DNA of 10,108 bases, taken from Propionibacteriaceae bacterium. GTDB lineage: Bacteria > Actinomycetota > Actinomycetes > Propionibacteriales > Propionibacteriaceae. The notes beneath the pieces were generated by a model, which made no database searches, was not told where the DNA came from, and saw only the letters and a list, made by a program, of their open reading frames with translations. A program made the translations under genes and the position numbers. Within the stretch, counting starts at the first letter, position 1. Each line of letters starts with the position of its first letter. This document shows positions 1 through 6,915 of the stretch, one piece after another. The stretch covers positions 1 through 10,108 of the forward strand of contig JAGXHS010000023.1 of assembly GCA_024636075.1 (NCBI GenBank). The letters run 5' to 3'.

Positions 1-160
1 CGTCGAGGCAGCTCCGGAGGTCGTCGAGGCAGCTCCGGCGGTCGTCGTGGCAGCTCCCGAGGTCGTCGAGACAGCTCCCCAGTCCGAGGTACCAGCTCCC
101 GAGTCCGTCGAGGCCGTGCGGGCTCCTGAAGCCGAGACCCCCAAGCCCGAGCAGGTCTGA
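1..160 (+). CDS. rpsB: 30S ribosomal protein S2, C-terminal tail (5' end outside window)
   Basis: An open frame begins with the codon at base 2 and ends at TGA 158-160, giving 52 residues. The visible part is a low-complexity tail rich in Ala, Val, Pro and Glu, made of degenerate seven-residue units such as VEAAPEV, VEAAPAV, VVAAPEV and VETAPQS, and ending in KPEQV. None of the conserved S2 core is inside the window. The assignment rests on the position directly before tsf in the near-universal rpsB-tsf pair, and on the fact that actinobacterial S2 proteins often carry acidic Ala/Pro-rich C-terminal extensions. S2 belongs to the 30S subunit, near the platform and the S1 region. The tail is expected to be disordered and its role is unknown. 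The gap to tsf is 68 bases. Confidence 0.8.
   Translation, partial: VEAAPEVVEAAPAVVVAAPEVVETAPQSEVPAPESVEAVRAPEAETPKPEQV
2..106 (+). repeat. Tandem 21-bp coding repeat, about five copies, in the rpsB tail
   Basis: Five consecutive 21-base units start at 2, 23, 44, 65 and 86. They share the core GGCAGCTCC or a close variant, flanked by GTCGAG and GAGGTC. The first two differ at a single base; the later copies drift (GTCGTGGCAGC, GTCGAGACAGC, GAGGTACCAGC). The array stays in frame and encodes the heptad V-E-A-A-P-E-V. The near-identity of the first two copies suggests recent slippage or duplication. The array may extend to the left of the window. Confidence 0.85.
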
Positions 161-161
161 A

Positions 162-187
162 GGTTCGTTCCGGCGCGCGCCTGAACC
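162..187 (+). terminator. Possible attenuating hairpin between rpsB and tsf
   Basis: GGTTC (162-166) can pair with GAACC (183-187), with a possible G-T pair 167/182. An inner GGC/GCC stem (172-174 with 179-181) closes a GCGC loop, leaving a four-base bulge at 168-171. No T-run follows. It lies two bases after the rpsB stop. It could reduce readthrough into tsf, or it may simply be GC-rich sequence folding by chance. Confidence 0.25.
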
Positions 188-228
188 CGCACGTCGCATT
201 ACCGTTCAACGCGAAAATGAGGTAACAG

Positions 229-1041
229 ATGGCTATTGCAGCTGTAGATGTGAAGAAGCTCCGCGACGCCACCGGCGCCGGAATGATGGACGCCAAGAAG
301 GCCCTCACCGAGGCTGATGGTGACTTCGACCAGGCGATCGAGATCCTGCGCGTCACCGGCCAGGCGAAGGCCGCCAAGCGCAGTGACCGCGATGCCAGCA
401 ACGGGCTGGTCGCCGCGGCCGGCAACGCGCTGGTGCAGTTGGGCTCCGAGACCGACTTCGTCGCCAAGAACGACGAGTTCAAGGCGCTGGCCGAACAGAT
501 CGTCAACGCCGTGGACCAGGCCAGGGCAGCGGGCAAGGTCGCTGCCGGATCAGTGCTGCTCCAGGGTGACACCACCGTGGACGATGCGATCGGTGAGTTG
601 TCGGCCAAGATCGGCGAGAAGCTGGAACTGACCGAGACCGCATGGTTCGACGGCAAGGCGGCCAGCTACCTGCACCGCCGCAGTCAGGACCTGCCACCGC
701 AGGTCGGCGTCCTGGTCGAGTACGAGGGTGACGACGAAGAGTTCGTGCACACCGTCTGCCTGCAGATCGCGGCCATGTCGCCGCAGTACGTCTCGCGCGA
801 CGACGTTCCCGCCGAGGTGGTGGCGCACGAGAAGCACATCGCCGAGGCCACCGCCAAGGAAGAGGGCAAGCCGGAGAAGGCCCTTCCCCGGATCATCGAA
901 GGCCGGGTCAACGGCTTCTTCAAGGACGTCTGTCTGGTGGACCAGCCAGCCGTCTCCGACGACAAGAAGACCGTTGGTGCCCTGCTGAAGGAGAAGAACG
1001 TCACCATCAACCGTTTCGTTCGCTTCGCGGCTGGCTCCTGA
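229..1041 (+). CDS. tsf: Translation elongation factor Ts
   Basis: EF-Ts is the cytosolic guanine-nucleotide exchange factor that releases GDP from EF-Tu during protein synthesis. The 270-residue product is close to the usual actinobacterial length, a little shorter than the E. coli protein. The N-terminal UBA-like helical domain is clear: VKKLRDATGAGMMDAKKAL, then a segment rich in AKAAKR. The signature TDFVAKN lies at residues 75-81, and its Asp76-Phe77 pair corresponds to the residues that insert into EF-Tu near the Mg2+ site. The core then runs to the family-like C-terminus, with GVLVEYEG and a final NRFVRFAAGS. The start at ATG 229 is supported by a GAGG Shine-Dalgarno site at 219-222, six bases upstream, and by the typical sequence MAIAAVDVKKLR. 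It is paired with rpsB upstream and separated from pyrH by a hairpin-bearing gap of 92 bases. Confidence 0.98.
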   Translation: MAIAAVDVKKLRDATGAGMMDAKKALTEADGDFDQAIEILRVTGQAKAAKRSDRDASNGLVAAAGNALVQLGSETDFVAKNDEFKALAEQIVNAVDQARAAGKVAAGSVLLQGDTTVDDAIGELSAKIGEKLELTETAWFDGKAASYLHRRSQDLPPQVGVLVEYEGDDEEFVHTVCLQIAAMSPQYVSRDDVPAEVVAHEKHIAEATAKEEGKPEKALPRIIEGRVNGFFKDVCLVDQPAVSDDKKTVGALLKEKNVTINRFVRFAAGS

Positions 1042-1057
1042 TTTGCATCAAGTTCAG

Positions 1058-1063
1058 TAGAGT
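1058..1063 (+). promoter_or_regulatory. Weak candidate -10 box upstream of pyrH
   Basis: TAGAGT fits the actinobacterial TANNNT -10 pattern and lies just after the tsf stop. No convincing -35 is seen at the expected distance, which falls inside the end of tsf. Transcription from here would start at about 1070, inside the left arm of the hairpin at 1065-1098, so the box and the hairpin may be functionally exclusive. This is a pattern match only. Confidence 0.25.
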
Positions 1064-1064
1064 G

Positions 1065-1098
1065 ACATGCGCTGCACCATGACGGGTGCGGCGCATGT
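1065..1098 (+). terminator. Strong hairpin between tsf and pyrH (U-less terminator or attenuator)
   Basis: The left arm ACATGCGCTGCACC (1065-1078) pairs over its full 14 positions with GGTGCGGCGCATGT (1085-1098), with one T-G wobble (1073/1090), around the six-base loop ATGACG. It begins 23 bases after the tsf stop. No T-run follows (TCCATTGAGG), so it is not a classical intrinsic terminator, although U-less hairpins can act as terminators in actinobacteria. It could partly stop rpsB-tsf transcription or protect the 3' end of that mRNA. The pairing is seen directly; the function is inferred. Confidence 0.6.
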
Positions 1099-1133
1099 TC
1101 CATTGAGGGGCCCAGGCCGAGAAGAGGGGATCA

Positions 1134-1850
1134 ATGGTGGACAACGCCTACAAACGTGTTGTGCTCAAACTGTCGGGCGAAGTGTTCGGCGGTGGGCGGG
1201 TCGGTGTTGATCCCCACGTGGTGGCGGGTCTCGCCGAACAGATCGCCGAGGTGGTCTCTCGGGGAACCCAGGTGGCGATCGTCGTCGGCGGCGGCAACTT
1301 CTTCCGGGGCGCCGAACTGCAGGCCCGCGGCATGGAGCGCCAACGAGCCGACTACATGGGGATGCTCGGAACGGTGATGAACTGTCTGGCGCTGCAGGAC
1401 TTCCTGGAGAAGGCCGGCGTGCAGACTCGGGTACAGACCGCGATCACGATGGGTCAGGTCGCCGAGCCCTACATTCCGCGCCGCGCCGAGCGACATCTCG
1501 ACAAGGGTCGGGTGGTCATCTTCGGTGCCGGAGCCGGGATGCCGTACTTCTCCACCGACACCGTGTCGGCGCAGCGAGCCCTGGAGATCCGCGCAGATGC
1601 GCTGTTCATGGGCAAGCAGGGAGCCGACGGCGTGTACGACTCCGACCCGAACAAGAACCCCGACGCGGTGAAGTTCGACGAACTCAGCTACGACGACTAC
1701 CTGGCCCGCGACCTCAAGGTGGCCGACGCATCCGCCGTGGCATTGGCCCGCGACAACGCCCTTCCGATGGTCTTCTTCAATTTGAATGGTGAAGGAAACA
1801 TTGTGCGCGCCATCGCGGGCGAACCCATCGGTACGGTCATTCACGCCTGA
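1134..1850 (+). CDS. pyrH: Uridylate (UMP) kinase
   Basis: Bacterial UMP kinase phosphorylates UMP to UDP with ATP. This is a committed step of pyrimidine nucleotide supply in the cytosol, and the enzyme is a hexamer of the amino-acid-kinase fold. The 238-residue protein has the full length of the family. Visible motifs are the N-terminal LKLSGE (residues 11-16, phosphate-binding lysine), GGGNFFRG at 52-59, and the UMP-site region GMERQRADYMGMLGTVMN. Further on come FGAGAGMPYFSTD and the ATP-side segment GADGVYDSDPNKNPDA. ATG 1134 is preceded by AGAGGGG (1123-1129), a good Shine-Dalgarno site four bases from the start. The 92-base gap upstream contains a strong hairpin and a weak -10 candidate, so pyrH may be only partly cotranscribed with tsf. 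A 56-base gap with no evident promoter leads to frr. Confidence 0.98.
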   Translation: MVDNAYKRVVLKLSGEVFGGGRVGVDPHVVAGLAEQIAEVVSRGTQVAIVVGGGNFFRGAELQARGMERQRADYMGMLGTVMNCLALQDFLEKAGVQTRVQTAITMGQVAEPYIPRRAERHLDKGRVVIFGAGAGMPYFSTDTVSAQRALEIRADALFMGKQGADGVYDSDPNKNPDAVKFDELSYDDYLARDLKVADASAVALARDNALPMVFFNLNGEGNIVRAIAGEPIGTVIHA

Positions 1851-1906
1851 ACCACCACCTGAGCACACTGCACTTTCAGCACACCCGTGAAAGGGGACCA
1901 CAGATC

Positions 1907-2464
1907 ATGATTTCCGACATCATGAAGGACGCGAAAAAGAAGATGGCCGACTCGGTCGATTTCGCTCGCGAAGAGTTCGCAGCGATCCGCACCGGCCGTG
2001 CCCATCCGGCGATGTTCAACAAGCTGGCTGCCGAGTACTACGGCACCCCCACCCCGTTGCAGCAGCTCGCCACCTTCCATGTGCCCGAGCCCCGCACGGT
2101 GCTGATCACTCCCTTCGACCCGTCGTCGGTGAAAGCGGTGGAGAAGGCGATCCGCGACTCCGACCTCGGCGTCAACCCGTCCAACGACGGCAAGAGCGTC
2201 CGCATCGTCATGCCCGTCCTCACCGAGGAGCGGCGCAAGGAGTACATCAAGATGGCGCGCCACAAGGCGGAGGATGGCCGCATCGCGATCCGCAACTCCC
2301 GGCGACACGCCCACGAAGCGATGAAGAAGCTGGAGAAGGATTCCGAGATCAGTGAGGACGAGCTCTCGCGGGCCGAGAAGAAGCTGGATTCGGTGACCAA
2401 GTCGTACGTCGACCAGATCGATGAGCTGTTGAAGGGCAAAGAATCAGAACTGCTGGAGGTCTGA
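1907..2464 (+). CDS. frr: Ribosome recycling factor
   Basis: RRF acts with EF-G after termination to split the 70S ribosome and release mRNA and deacylated tRNA. The 185-residue product has the standard family length. The signature IRTGRAHP lies at residues 27-34, at the start of helix 1 and the hinge to domain II. The helix 3 motif RNSRRHA spans residues 129-135, with Arg132 in the position known to be needed in E. coli RRF. Many homologues have Asp where this protein has His134, a mild variation. The C-terminus ends in a helix with repeated Lys, Glu and Leu. ATG 1907 is preceded by AAGGGGA (1891-1897), nine bases away. The next gene, cdsA, begins seven bases after the stop. Confidence 0.98.
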   Translation: MISDIMKDAKKKMADSVDFAREEFAAIRTGRAHPAMFNKLAAEYYGTPTPLQQLATFHVPEPRTVLITPFDPSSVKAVEKAIRDSDLGVNPSNDGKSVRIVMPVLTEERRKEYIKMARHKAEDGRIAIRNSRRHAHEAMKKLEKDSEISEDELSRAEKKLDSVTKSYVDQIDELLKGKESELLEV

Positions 2465-2471
2465 GGCGCGG

Positions 2472-3359
2472 ATGAGCCAACAGCACCTACCCCCGGATCA
2501 GGTGCCGGGCACTCCGGCCACCTCGCGAGCTGGCCGCGACCTGCCTGCCGCGATCGTGGTCGGGGTGGGCCTGGTCCTGGCGTTCGTGCTCACCCTGTGG
2601 TTCTTCAATTGGGGCTTCATCATCCTGGTGGCCACGGCGCTCGCACTGGGGGCGATCGAAGTGAGCAACGCACTGCGCAGGATCGGGATGACAGCAGCCA
2701 TCGTGCCGATCGTGTCAGGCACCGTGGCGATCGTGCTCGGATCCTACCTGGCCGGTCAGCTTCCCGCTGGGGGCATCGGGTCGAACACCATTCTGCTGGC
2801 CGCCCTGGGCCTCACCGTGCTGGCGGCGCTGATCTGGCGGATGCCGCAGGGCGCTGAAGGTTACGTTCGCGATGCTGCTGCCAGCCTGTTCGTGATCGCT
2901 TATCTGCCCCTACTGGGGAGTTTCGTGGCGTTGTTGCTGGCGGGAGACCAGGGCACCCGACGGATGATCACCTTCATCCTGTGCGTGGTGGCCTCCGACA
3001 TCGGTGGCTATGCCGTCGGTGTGATCTTCGGCAAGCACCCGATGGCTCCCAGGATCAGTCCCCGGAAGAGCTGGGAAGGGTTCGCCGGCTCGGTGGGGTT
3101 CGGCATGCTGATCGGGGCCGCCTGCGCGACCTGGCTGCTGGGTGTGCAGTTCTGGGTGGGACTGATCCTCGGTGCGGTGCTGGTGGCCTTCGGAACCTGT
3201 GGCGACCTGATCGAATCGCTGATCAAACGTGATGTCGGAATCAAGGACATGTCCAGCTTCCTGCCCGGCCACGGCGGGGTGATGGACCGGCTGGATTCGT
3301 TGCTCGTGGCCGCTCCCGCGGCGTGGTTCGTGATGTATCTCCTGGTGCCCGGCGGATGA
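2472..3359 (+). CDS. cdsA: Phosphatidate cytidylyltransferase (CDP-diacylglycerol synthase)
   Basis: This integral membrane enzyme makes CDP-diacylglycerol from phosphatidic acid and CTP, the precursor of all major phospholipids. The 295-residue protein begins with a Pro/Gln-rich cytosolic segment of about 23 residues, followed by roughly eight or nine hydrophobic helices (from about 24-45 to 276-291). The family signature occupies residues 249-275 in full: S-x-I-K-R at the start, K-D in the middle, then PGHGGVMDRLD. Upstream acidic residues Asp176 (ASDIGGY) and Asp245 (GTCGD) fit the metal/CTP-binding sites. The start ATG 2472 follows the frr stop by seven bases. GGAGGT (2455-2460) and TGAGG (2462-2466), both at the frr end, can serve as the ribosome site, so translation is likely coupled to frr. 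The stop overlaps the rlmN start. Confidence 0.97.
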   Translation: MSQQHLPPDQVPGTPATSRAGRDLPAAIVVGVGLVLAFVLTLWFFNWGFIILVATALALGAIEVSNALRRIGMTAAIVPIVSGTVAIVLGSYLAGQLPAGGIGSNTILLAALGLTVLAALIWRMPQGAEGYVRDAAASLFVIAYLPLLGSFVALLLAGDQGTRRMITFILCVVASDIGGYAVGVIFGKHPMAPRISPRKSWEGFAGSVGFGMLIGAACATWLLGVQFWVGLILGAVLVAFGTCGDLIESLIKRDVGIKDMSSFLPGHGGVMDRLDSLLVAAPAAWFVMYLLVPGG

Positions 3360-4546
3360 GCCAGTCACCTGCGGCGCGTCGCCGACCGGCGATGCCGAAC
3401 GAGCCGTTGGCAGCTCCGGGGACAGAGCTTCCGCTGGTGTTCGCAGCACCCCGCCGGGGCAAGCCCCCCACGCACTGGGCGGACCTGACTCCACCCGAGC
3501 GGATCAATGCCGTGCAGGTACTCGGTCACAGGAGCTTCCGCGCCCGTCAACTGTCGCAGCACTTCTTCGAGCGGTTGACCGAAGACCCGGACCAGTGGAC
3601 CAATCTTCCGGCTGCTGCCCGCGACGAATTGCACACCCAGTTCTTCCCGGAACTGTTGCACCCCGTCACCACCCAGACCTGTGACAACGGCACCACGGTG
3701 AAGAACCTGTGGCGCCTGAAGGACGGGGCACTTGTCGAGTCGGTGCTGATGCGCTACCCGAACCGCGCAACGCTCTGCGTGTCCTCCCAGGCTGGTTGTG
3801 GCATGGCCTGCCCCTTCTGCGCGACGGGACAGGGCGGACTGCAACGCAACATGTCGGTCGCCGAGATCGTCGCCCAGGTTGTCGATGGCATGCGTCGGCT
3901 GCGTGCCGGACAGATCGCCGGAGGCCCGGGGAACCTGAGCAATGTCGTGTTCATGGGGATGGGCGAGCCGATGGCCAACTACCGGGCCGTGATGGGTGCG
4001 GTGCGGGTGATGACCGGGGCCAAGCCGGACGGTTTGGAGATGAGCGCGCGGGGCATCACGGTGTCGACGGTGGGGCTGGTGCCGCGGATCGAGCAACTGG
4101 CGACTGAGGCAATTCCTGTCACGCTGGCGGTGTCGCTGCACGCTCCCGACGACGAACTGCGTGACGAACTGGTACCGATCAACACCAGGTGGAAGGTCGC
4201 CGAGGTGCTGGACGCCGCCTGGCAGTACGCAAAGCTGACGAAGCGCCGGGTATCGATCGAATACATCATGATCCGCGACATCAACGACCAACCGGAGCGG
4301 GCCGAACTGCTCGCCGACGTGCTGAAGGCTCGCGGCGACTGGAACTGGGCGCACGTCAACCTGATTCCGCTTAATCCGACGCCCGGTTCCAAATGGACGG
4401 CCTCACGGCCCGGGGTGGAGGCGGAGTTCATCCGCCGTCTGGAAAACCGCGGCGTTCCAGCCACCGTCCGAGACACCAGAGGGCGGGAGATCGACGGCGC
4501 CTGCGGACAGCTGGCCGCCACCAAAGTCGGCGCCGACAACGAGTGA
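3356..4546 (+). CDS. rlmN: Dual-specificity rRNA/tRNA (adenine-C2)-methyltransferase, radical SAM
   Basis: RlmN methylates C2 of A2503 in 23S rRNA and, in the bacteria studied, A37 of some tRNAs, using radical SAM chemistry with a Cys-methyl intermediate. The cluster motif CGMACPFC supplies Cys148, Cys152 and Cys155 (396-residue numbering). The two chemistry cysteines are also present: Cys141, seven residues before the cluster motif as in E. coli, and Cys383 in DGACGQLA near the C-terminus. MGMGEPMANY is the SAM-binding GEP-type motif, and SLHAPDDELRD is a further family block. I chose ATG 3356, whose ATGA overlaps the cdsA stop and implies translational coupling. ATG 3392 is an alternative that would remove 12 residues, because the first residues (Arg/Ala/Pro-rich) are not conserved in the family. 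An upstream in-frame ATG at 3323 lies inside cdsA and is unlikely. Confidence 0.96.
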   Translation: MSQSPAARRRPAMPNEPLAAPGTELPLVFAAPRRGKPPTHWADLTPPERINAVQVLGHRSFRARQLSQHFFERLTEDPDQWTNLPAAARDELHTQFFPELLHPVTTQTCDNGTTVKNLWRLKDGALVESVLMRYPNRATLCVSSQAGCGMACPFCATGQGGLQRNMSVAEIVAQVVDGMRRLRAGQIAGGPGNLSNVVFMGMGEPMANYRAVMGAVRVMTGAKPDGLEMSARGITVSTVGLVPRIEQLATEAIPVTLAVSLHAPDDELRDELVPINTRWKVAEVLDAAWQYAKLTKRRVSIEYIMIRDINDQPERAELLADVLKARGDWNWAHVNLIPLNPTPGSKWTASRPGVEAEFIRRLENRGVPATVRDTRGREIDGACGQLAATKVGADNE

Positions 4547-4573
4547 CGCCCGTGCGCGGTCGGTGGCCGAGAC

Positions 4574-4579
4574 TACAGT
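4574..4579 (+). promoter_or_regulatory. -10 box of a probable leaderless promoter for the MMPL gene
   Basis: TACAGT fits TANNNT and is followed by GAAACCC and then ATG 4587. The seven-base spacer would place the transcription start on or beside the A of the ATG. No Shine-Dalgarno sequence precedes this ATG. This is the usual layout of leaderless actinobacterial genes. No clear -35 is seen. Confidence 0.55.
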
Positions 4580-4586
4580 GAAACCC

Positions 4587-6857
4587 ATGCAGAGACTTGG
4601 CGGCTGGGTCGGTCGGCATGCATTGGTGGTGGTGTTCGTCTGGTTCCTGGCGTCCGTCGCAGGGCTGGGTTCAGCGCTGGGTTGGTTCGGCAATGAGGCT
4701 CTGTTCGGTCGGCTCGACCAATCCGCCCCGTCGGTTCCATCGGAGTCGAAGACTGCGGATGATCTGCTGTCGGAGGCATCCAACACCAACCAGGTGGTGG
4801 TTCGGGTCGATGACGCACCGTTGGTCAATCCCGCAATCCAACGGTTGGGGCCGCTGGTGCAAGGCCAGTTGGCCGTGCTGGACCACGTGGAGAAGGTGGC
4901 CTCACCGTTCATGGTCCCCGGGCCTCAACTGGCGGTGGCGGAACAGGCCTTCGTGTCCACCGGTGACTCCAGCGCTTTCGTCTACCTTGTGTCGATCGAC
5001 AAGGGGTTGTCCTCCACCCAACGCGTCGCCGCGGTGGACGACATCGTCTCGACGGTCAGGACGTCGCTGGGATCGGTCAACGGGGCCACGGTGAGCTACG
5101 GCGGACCGATACCGCTGCTCGACACCATCACAAATCAGATCAAGGTCGATCTGCAGCGCGGCGAAGGGGTGGCGCTGCCGCTGAGCCTGATCGTGATGGT
5201 CTTCGTCTTCGGGGGCTTCATCGCGGCAGGGGTGCCCATCGTCGGTGCCCTGGCAGCGATCGCGGGTGGTCTGGCCATCCTGCTCGGATTCAGCCACCTG
5301 ACCCAGTTGGACGCCACCGTGGTGAACATCGTCACCCTGCTCGGGTTGGCCTTGTCCATCGACTACGGATTGTTGATGGTGAGTCGGTTCCGTGAGGAGA
5401 TCGCCCGGCAGGCACTGCACCTGACCCGGGAAGAACTCGACGCAGCACATCTGGTGTCCGCCACCGAGCGAACCGTGGCCACCGCCGGGCGCACCGTGAT
5501 GTTCTCCGGCTTGACGATCGGTATCTCCATCGCCGGCCTGATCATCTTCCCGGCCGCGATCATCCGTGCGGTGGGCATCGCGGGGGTCAGCGTGGTTGCC
5601 GTCGCACTGTTGGCGTCCCTCACCCTGGTGCCTGCGACGTGCCGACTGGCGGGTCGTCGACTCGTGCCCCGGAAGCCGCCGACGGATCCGGACGACGGGA
5701 ACTTCGCCCGGCTGGCCCGGTGGGTCCAGCGACACAAGTTCAGCGTGATCGCTGGCTGCGTCGTCCTGTTGCTGTTCCTCGCCTCCCCGGTGTTGTCGAT
5801 GCGACAGGTAGCATCGGGCGTCGAGCTGCTGCCCAAACAGAACGCCCAGCGGGTCTTCCTGGAGCAGCTGAATGCCGACTTCCCGGCCTTGCGGGCACCC
5901 GCAGCGACCGTGGTCGCCGATGCCACCGTGGAACAGGCAACCAACTTCGCCGACACGGTCGGCGCGATGGCCAACGTGACCAGGGTTGATCCGGTCAGCG
6001 ATCTGGGCGACGGCCTGGTGAAGTTCGACGTGGTCGCGAGCAGCGCCAGCATCGACAACAGCGTGGGCGAGGACCTGGTGCTGGAACTGCGCTCGGCGGA
6101 CCCCGGCTACCAGACGTGGGTGACCGGTTCCGAGGCGCGCGTCCTCGACTTCTCCAGCGGCATCAAGAAGACGGCGCCGTGGGCGATCCTCATCGTGGGT
6201 CTCGCCACCATCGTGCTGTTGTTCGCCATGACCGGATCGTTGGCACTGCCGATCAAGGCGTTGATCTTCAACGTGCTGTCGCTGGGTGCATCATTCGGCG
6301 TGATGACCTGGATTTTCCAGAACGGACACCTGGAGAGCGTGCTTCGATTCACCTCCACCGGAGGTATCGAACAGGTGGTCCCCGTGCTGATGCTCACCTT
6401 CGGCTTCGGCCTGGCGATGGACTACGAAGTGTTCCTGTTGGCGCGTATCGTGGAACTGCACGAACAGGGTGAACCCGACGCCCGGGCGGTCGCCATCGGT
6501 GTGCAACGCTCCGGGCGGATCATCACCTCAGCGGCGCTGCTGGTGCTGATCGTGCTGGGTGGATTCGCCGCTGCGCGACTGTTGCTCGTGCAGCAGATGG
6601 GTGTCGGGCTGATGCTCTCGGTGGCACTGGACGCGACGATCGTGCGGATGTTGTTGGTGCCGGCCACCATGTCGGTGCTGGGCAAGTGGAATTGGTGGGC
6701 GCCGGGTCCGTTGCGTCGCTTGCACGACCGCTGGGGCATCAGCGAATCGGGACAGCGCCGAACAGTCGTGGGCGCAGGCGGGCCCCGGTACGCGGGGGTT
6801 GCCGGCGAGGAGGACCTGTCCACCGAAGGCGGTCCTCGACGCGCAGTGCTTGCGTGA
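4587..6857 (+). CDS. MMPL-family (RND superfamily) membrane transporter
   Basis: MMPL proteins are proton-driven inner-membrane transporters that in actinobacteria often export lipids, glycolipids or other hydrophobic compounds. The 756-residue product shows the RND two-half plan. Half one has a TM helix at about 11-33, an extracytoplasmic domain to about 190, and a cluster of TM helices from about 196. The second half repeats this, with a TM helix near 'FSVIAGCVVLLLFLASPVL', another soluble domain, and TM helices to the C-terminus. Each half carries the Asp-Tyr pair linked to proton relay in MmpL proteins: D259-Y260 in DYGLLMVSRFREE and D612-Y613 in MDYEVFLLARIVE. The C-terminal tail (WWAPGPLRRLHDRWGISE, then a Gly-rich end) is typical. 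I prefer ATG 4587 because of the TACAGT box seven bases upstream. In-frame GTG codons at 4563 and 4578 are alternatives without a ribosome site. The substrate cannot be told from the sequence. Confidence 0.93.
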   Translation: MQRLGGWVGRHALVVVFVWFLASVAGLGSALGWFGNEALFGRLDQSAPSVPSESKTADDLLSEASNTNQVVVRVDDAPLVNPAIQRLGPLVQGQLAVLDHVEKVASPFMVPGPQLAVAEQAFVSTGDSSAFVYLVSIDKGLSSTQRVAAVDDIVSTVRTSLGSVNGATVSYGGPIPLLDTITNQIKVDLQRGEGVALPLSLIVMVFVFGGFIAAGVPIVGALAAIAGGLAILLGFSHLTQLDATVVNIVTLLGLALSIDYGLLMVSRFREEIARQALHLTREELDAAHLVSATERTVATAGRTVMFSGLTIGISIAGLIIFPAAIIRAVGIAGVSVVAVALLASLTLVPATCRLAGRRLVPRKPPTDPDDGNFARLARWVQRHKFSVIAGCVVLLLFLASPVLSMRQVASGVELLPKQNAQRVFLEQLNADFPALRAPAATVVADATVEQATNFADTVGAMANVTRVDPVSDLGDGLVKFDVVASSASIDNSVGEDLVLELRSADPGYQTWVTGSEARVLDFSSGIKKTAPWAILIVGLATIVLLFAMTGSLALPIKALIFNVLSLGASFGVMTWIFQNGHLESVLRFTSTGGIEQVVPVLMLTFGFGLAMDYEVFLLARIVELHEQGEPDARAVAIGVQRSGRIITSAALLVLIVLGGFAAARLLLVQQMGVGLMLSVALDATIVRMLLVPATMSVLGKWNWWAPGPLRRLHDRWGISESGQRRTVVGAGGPRYAGVAGEEDLSTEGGPRRAVLA

Positions 6858-6915
6858 CCTGGGGCGCTTCGGATCGGAAGCAATACTGGATTTCAACACT
6901 CAGAGGGAGAACACA

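Noticed and set aside
1131..1901. 256-codon open frame on the minus strand across pyrH
   Set aside because: It lies wholly opposite a certain gene, is rich in His/Arg/Gly/Val as expected of a shadow frame in high-GC DNA, has no recognisable motif, and is explained by pyrH codon bias.
3365..4354. 329-codon open frame on the minus strand across rlmN
   Set aside because: Its composition is dominated by His, Arg, Gly and Pro, and it is antisense to all conserved blocks of rlmN. No domain is recognisable, so it is a shadow frame.
4902..5735. 277-codon open frame on the minus strand across the MMPL gene
   Set aside because: It is highly biased in Gly, Asp, Gln, His and Arg, with no hydrophobic core. 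It is antisense to transmembrane coding and is a GC-driven shadow.
6810..6837. Inverted repeat GAGGACC / GGTCCTC near the end of the MMPL gene
   Set aside because: Seven base pairs around a 14-base loop, inside coding sequence, with no T-run and no extension of the stem. It is too weak to call a terminator.
6799..6915. N-terminal extension of gnd by 39 residues from ATG 6799
   Set aside because: The extension overlaps the MMPL tail, is not family-like, and ATG 6916 has a clear Shine-Dalgarno site directly before the cofactor-binding fold.
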